The translations under genes were made by a program, and so were the position numbers. DNA of 17,505 nt from an uncultured Bacteroides sp. (lineage in GTDB: Bacteria > Bacteroidota > Bacteroidia > Bacteroidales > Bacteroidaceae). Numbering within the stretch: position 1 is the stretch's first letter; every line of letters starts with the position of its first letter. Of this stretch, positions 15,323 to 17,505 are shown piece by piece. The stretch is taken from NCBI GenBank assembly GCA_900556625.1, contig USPQ01000054.1, positions 1 to 17,505 on the forward strand, read 5' to 3'. Below the pieces are notes generated by a model. It searched no databases, had not been told where the DNA came from, and worked only from the letters and a program-made list of their open reading frames with translations.

Positions 15323-15353
15323 TTGCATATTTCAAAAAAACCTACTACTTTTG
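15322..15353 (+). promoter_or_regulatory. tRNA-Asn operon promoter (-33/-7)
   Basis: ATTG (15322-15325) is followed after 20 bases by TACTTTTG (15346-15353), a perfect TAnnTTTG. The predicted start near 15360 is about 15 bases before the first tRNA. The match in position and spacing makes this the probable promoter of both tRNA genes. Confidence 0.65.
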
Positions 15354-15374
15354 CATCGCAATTGAGAAAAACAT

Positions 15375-15448
15375 TCTTCCTTAGCTCAGTCGGTTAGAGC
15401 ATCTGACTGTTAATCAGAGGGTCCTTGGTTCAAGTCCAAGAGGAAGAG
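15375..15448 (+). tRNA. tRNA-Asn (anticodon GTT), copy 1
   Basis: A complete cloverleaf of 74 bases. Acceptor TCTTCCT (15375-15381) pairs with AGGAAGA (15441-15447). The D arm is GCTC/GAGC, the anticodon stem TCTGA/TCAGA around loop CTGTTAA (anticodon GTT at 15409-15411), and the T arm CTTGG/CCAAG around TTCAAGT. The discriminator is G73, as in bacterial tRNA-Asn. The CCA end is not encoded (CAA follows), so it must be added after transcription. Confidence 0.97.
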
Positions 15449-15476
15449 CAAAGTTGAAAATCTTGATTGCAAACAT

Positions 15477-15550
15477 TCTTCCTTAGCTCAGTCGGTTAGA
15501 GCATCTGACTGTTAATCAGAGGGTCCTTGGTTCAAGTCCAAGAGGAAGAG
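15477..15550 (+). tRNA. tRNA-Asn (anticodon GTT), copy 2
   Basis: Identical in all 74 bases to the first copy, 28 bases downstream of it. Same acceptor, anticodon GTT (15511-15513) and discriminator G, with CCA not encoded. It is probably made from the same transcript and followed at once by a terminator. Confidence 0.97.
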
Positions 15551-15558
15551 CAAAAAAG

Positions 15559-15584
15559 AAGCCACCTAAATGGGTGGCTTTTTT
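15559..15584. terminator. Bidirectional terminator, tRNA-Asn pair / GH29 gene
   Basis: AAGCCACC (15559-15566) pairs with GGTGGCTT (15573-15580), loop TAAATG, followed by a T-run on plus. The A-run at 15552-15557 gives a matching T-run on the minus strand, so it can also end the GH29 transcript, whose stop is only 9 bases away. Confidence 0.88.
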
Positions 15585-15588
15585 ATTA

Positions 15589-17004
15589 TCACTTCTTGTT
15601 TTGTTTCGGCAAAGGAGTATCGAACTGAAGAGCAATAGGCTCGGTGCTACCTGCCAATTTAGCAGGTAATGTCACTGCCACTTTCCCATCTCTTTCTATC
15701 CATTTCATACGTTGTCCTGTGGACAACAGTCTGACACTTGTACCACGCTCAGGAACATTCCCCTCCCACTCAATGACAGCAGGCAGCGTTTCTCCTTCAG
15801 GCAAAGCGTATAACGCATAAAGGGTTCTGCCATTCTTATCGGCAGTGAACCAAACATTCCCACAATGGTAATTGGGGGTGATCCGGGTATGGTAAATAGC
15901 CTTCCCATTTTTCTGCATCCAGCGTCCAATCTCCTGCAAACGTTTTACAGTAGGTTGTTCGATAAGGCCTTCGGCAGTAGGTCCTACTCCAAGAAGTAAA
16001 TTTCCGCCTTTGGCAACCACTTCCATCAGAATGGAGATAATCCGGTTAGGTGTTTTATAAACCGGATTCTTTACCCAGCCCCAATCCGTAGTCAACGTCA
16101 CACAACTTTCCCATGGATAGGGAAGCTGATGCTCAGGAATTTTTTGTTCCGGTGTCTGATAGTTCTCATATTTACCATGAATAGTGCGGTCTACCACCAA
16201 AAGGCCGGGTTGTTTTGCACGCGCCATAGCAGCAATCTGCGGCATATCGATATCCTGATTGTTACGAGGAGAAACCCACCCGCCATCCAACCATAGGATA
16301 TCAACCGTTCCATAATTGCTCATCAGTTCACCAATCTGGTTATGTGTATATGTTTTAAAAGCTTCCCATTTCTCAGGATGACGTTCTATTTTGTAATTCA
16401 CATTCCGATTAGGTGTAGCGAAATAATCCCACCAATAGTCCTGATTATGCCAGTCCGGTTTTGAAAAATAAGCGCCTGTCATAAACCCTTCCTTTCTGAA
16501 GGCTTCGAATACATACTTGGCAACATCCGCTTTCGGATGCTCCTTAAAAGCACACCGGGATATGGAAAAATCCGTGTATTGACTATCGAACATACAAAAG
16601 CCGTCATGATGTTTAGTCGTAAAAATCATGTATTTCATACCGGCTTGTTTCGTCACTTCCGCCCATTGGGCAGGTTCGAATTCAGTCGGATTGAACTGCT
16701 TACTCAATCCGTTCCAATACCAATCCTTAAACTCTTGATAGTTATTGTGACCGTAACGACTGATCCAGTCCACGTCTTCGGAACACAGAGCCCACGATTC
16801 AACAATACCAGGCACGGCATAAAGTCCCCAGTGAAAAATAACACCGAACTTCAAATCACGCCACTGGTCCAGTTTCTTCAATACGAGAGAGTCTTCCGGC
16901 CATTCGTAGGTCGATGATTGTTTATGTACAAATGTGTGTTGAGCTCTCATTCCTGTGGAGAGCAGGCAAAATGCCACAACAAATAAAACTACAATTTTTC
17001 TCAT
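15589..17004 (-). CDS. Secreted alpha-L-fucosidase, GH29
   Basis: 471 residues. A signal peptide (about 1-21, MRKIVVLFVVAFCLLSTGMRA) points to the periplasm or cell surface. No lipobox is seen (Cys13 lies within the hydrophobic core). The catalytic (beta/alpha)8-type domain begins DLKFGVIFHWGLYAVPGIVESWA (50 on), then FTTKHHDGFCMFDS (138-151), GAYFSKPDWH, and DILWLDGGW with Asp240 as the expected nucleophile. The acid/base glutamate should lie in the KYENYQTPEQKIPEH segment (E280, E286 or E291), which I cannot resolve by eye. GNLLLGVGPTAEG closes the domain, and a small beta-sandwich follows from about 375. It removes terminal alpha-L-fucose, as from host or milk glycans. No SusC/SusD pair or other glycosidase is in the window. 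No consensus -7 box is visible upstream. Confidence 0.96.
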   Translation of the reverse strand: MRKIVVLFVVAFCLLSTGMRAQHTFVHKQSSTYEWPEDSLVLKKLDQWRDLKFGVIFHWGLYAVPGIVESWALCSEDVDWISRYGHNNYQEFKDWYWNGLSKQFNPTEFEPAQWAEVTKQAGMKYMIFTTKHHDGFCMFDSQYTDFSISRCAFKEHPKADVAKYVFEAFRKEGFMTGAYFSKPDWHNQDYWWDYFATPNRNVNYKIERHPEKWEAFKTYTHNQIGELMSNYGTVDILWLDGGWVSPRNNQDIDMPQIAAMARAKQPGLLVVDRTIHGKYENYQTPEQKIPEHQLPYPWESCVTLTTDWGWVKNPVYKTPNRIISILMEVVAKGGNLLLGVGPTAEGLIEQPTVKRLQEIGRWMQKNGKAIYHTRITPNYHCGNVWFTADKNGRTLYALYALPEGETLPAVIEWEGNVPERGTSVRLLSTGQRMKWIERDGKVAVTLPAKLAGSTEPIALQFDTPLPKQNKK

Positions 17005-17119
17005 GCGTTTTTCTATCTTTTCTTGAGTATCTATAAGGAATTCCTGTCACAACAACAATTCCACGGGTTATCAAAAGCGCTCCGAAGTTATAGTTTTTCC
17101 CGCAAAAAGCATAGAAGAA

Positions 17120-17148
17120 AAATAAGATTTTCTTATTTCATGCATGAA
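17120..17148. repeat. Adjoining hairpin and palindrome upstream of the GH29 gene
   Basis: AAATAAGA (17120-17127) pairs with TCTTATTT (17131-17138) around a 3-base loop. It overlaps by two bases the perfect 12-bp palindrome TTCATGCATGAA (17137-17148). It lies about 115-145 bases before the GH29 start and could be an operator, but no regulator is known. Confidence 0.6.
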
Positions 17149-17303
17149 TTAGTATTTTTATGCGAAGAATCAAGCCCTTTAGATAAGCCAATACCCTGTA
17201 TTTTGTTTCATTAACTGAACAAAATTGGATACCACATGAAAATAGAGTAAGTTTGTTGAAACCTAACTAAACGACAAGTCTATGGGTAAGAAGTTAGTGA
17301 AGC

Positions 17304-17504
17304 TTACTGATAGCCCCTTATTATCTCAGCCGTGCATGAATAGTCTACTTTTCTTCTGAAATACTTGACAAACGACTTTTTATTTTGTATCTTTGAAGAA
17401 ATAAAAGTGATAAACAGCATGATAAATATAAGAAAAATAGATACATAAACAACATTCCGACTGATATATTTTAGTATCAGGATAGATATGATATAGGGTA
17501 ATAG
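17304..17504 (-). CDS. Doubtful partial reading frame entering from the right edge
   Basis: 66 open codons from the right edge to a TAA at 17304-17306 on the minus strand. The translation holds a hydrophobic stretch (VVYVSIFLIFIMLFITFIS) followed by basic residues (KNKKSFVKYFRRK-like), which could be a last membrane helix with a cytoplasmic tail. The strand is T-rich, so hydrophobic codons and few stops are expected by chance, and a second frame there is also open for about 40 codons. A good promoter on the opposite strand lies inside it. No family recognised. Confidence 0.2.
   Translation of the reverse strand, partial: LLPYIISILILKYISRNVVYVSIFLIFIMLFITFISSKIQNKKSFVKYFRRKVDYSCTAEIIRGYQ
17365..17395 (+). 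promoter_or_regulatory. Plus-strand promoter near the right edge
   Basis: TTG at 17365-17367 (within TTGACA) is followed after 20 bases by TATCTTTG (17388-17395), a perfect TAnnTTTG box. No start codon with a sustained frame follows before the window ends, so it would drive a gene beyond the edge after a leader of more than 100 bases. Confidence 0.55.
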
Positions 17505-17505
17505 T

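Larger units (their letters stand above)
15369..15554 (+). repeat. Direct tandem duplication carrying the tRNA genes
   Basis: Bases 15369-15452 and 15471-15554 are identical over 84 bases at a period of 102. The intervening sequence and the upstream flanks differ. The copies cover each tRNA plus about 6 bases upstream and 4 downstream. Confidence 0.9.
17005..17505. other. AT-rich region after the last gene
   Basis: About 500 bases without a gene I can support. It holds the unidentified promoter of the GH29 gene, two adjoining palindromes (17120-17148), one plus-strand promoter (17365-17395) and a weak inverted repeat, CTGATA (17461-17466) with TATCAG (17475-17480). A 25-codon plus-strand frame at 17282-17359 (MGKKLVKLTDSPLLSQPCMN...) has no clear ribosome binding site and is unrecognised. 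Confidence 0.5.

Noticed and set aside
15369..15554. Integration site of a mobile element in the tRNA-Asn genes
   Set aside because: Repeats are whole-gene duplicates at 102-base period; no integrase gene or partial tRNA 3' end marking an attachment site is present.

Overview
The window comes from a Bacteroidetes chromosome, almost certainly a gut Bacteroides of the thetaiotaomicron/ovatus/fragilis type. The evidence is the family profile (ATP-type PEP carboxykinase, a 217-residue uracil phosphoribosyltransferase, a YfhO-like membrane protein, a secreted GH29 fucosidase) and repeated Bacteroides-type -7 boxes (TAnnTTTG) upstream of genes, some with a TTTG-like -33 box about 20 bases further up. 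Product assignments rest on reading motifs and translations by eye; no database search was possible.

Layout, left to right. (1) 1-690, minus: the N-terminal 230 codons of pckA, cut by the left edge. (2) 691-977: divergent promoter region, then upp on plus (978-1631). (3) 6705 down to 1636, minus: a compact four-gene operon transcribed as TolC-like outer membrane protein, EmrA/HlyD-like adaptor, 14-helix DHA2-type MFS transporter and AraC-family regulator, with gaps of 28, 65 and 39 bases. It reads as a tripartite EmrAB-TolC-style efflux pump with its own regulator as last gene. The regulator ends 4 bases from the upp stop, with no clear terminator between them. (4) 11097 down to 7050, minus: ahcY (S-adenosylhomocysteine hydrolase) and then a YfhO-family multi-pass protein. 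A 115-base spacer between them folds into a long hairpin of 7-base repeats. A strong terminator at 6959-6993 closes this unit ahead of the efflux promoter. (5) 11281-12471, plus: a soluble PAS-domain histidine kinase divergent from ahcY, with no response regulator in view. (6) 15297 down to 12574, minus: a PfkB-family (adenosine kinase-like) sugar/nucleoside kinase followed by an S41 C-terminal processing protease; these converge on the kinase across a shared hairpin terminator. (7) 15322-15586, plus: a promoter, two identical tRNA-Asn(GTT) genes and a bidirectional terminator. (8) 17004 down to 15589, minus: a secreted GH29 alpha-L-fucosidase. (9) 17005-17505: AT-rich sequence with palindromes, one good plus-strand promoter, and at most a doubtful partial reading frame at the right edge.

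Functional links: AhcY releases adenosine plus homocysteine from SAH, and the PfkB protein is a good candidate to phosphorylate the adenosine, although a histidine kinase and a protease lie between them. upp (uracil salvage) and pckA are housekeeping genes. The efflux operon is the clearest multi-gene system. I found no CRISPR array, transposase, phage gene or polysaccharide utilisation locus, and nothing that clearly amounts to a new system. The most unusual points are the slippable heptad hairpin between ahcY and yfhO, the abutting divergent promoters of the PfkB gene and the tRNAs, and the altered MFS signature motifs in the efflux transporter.
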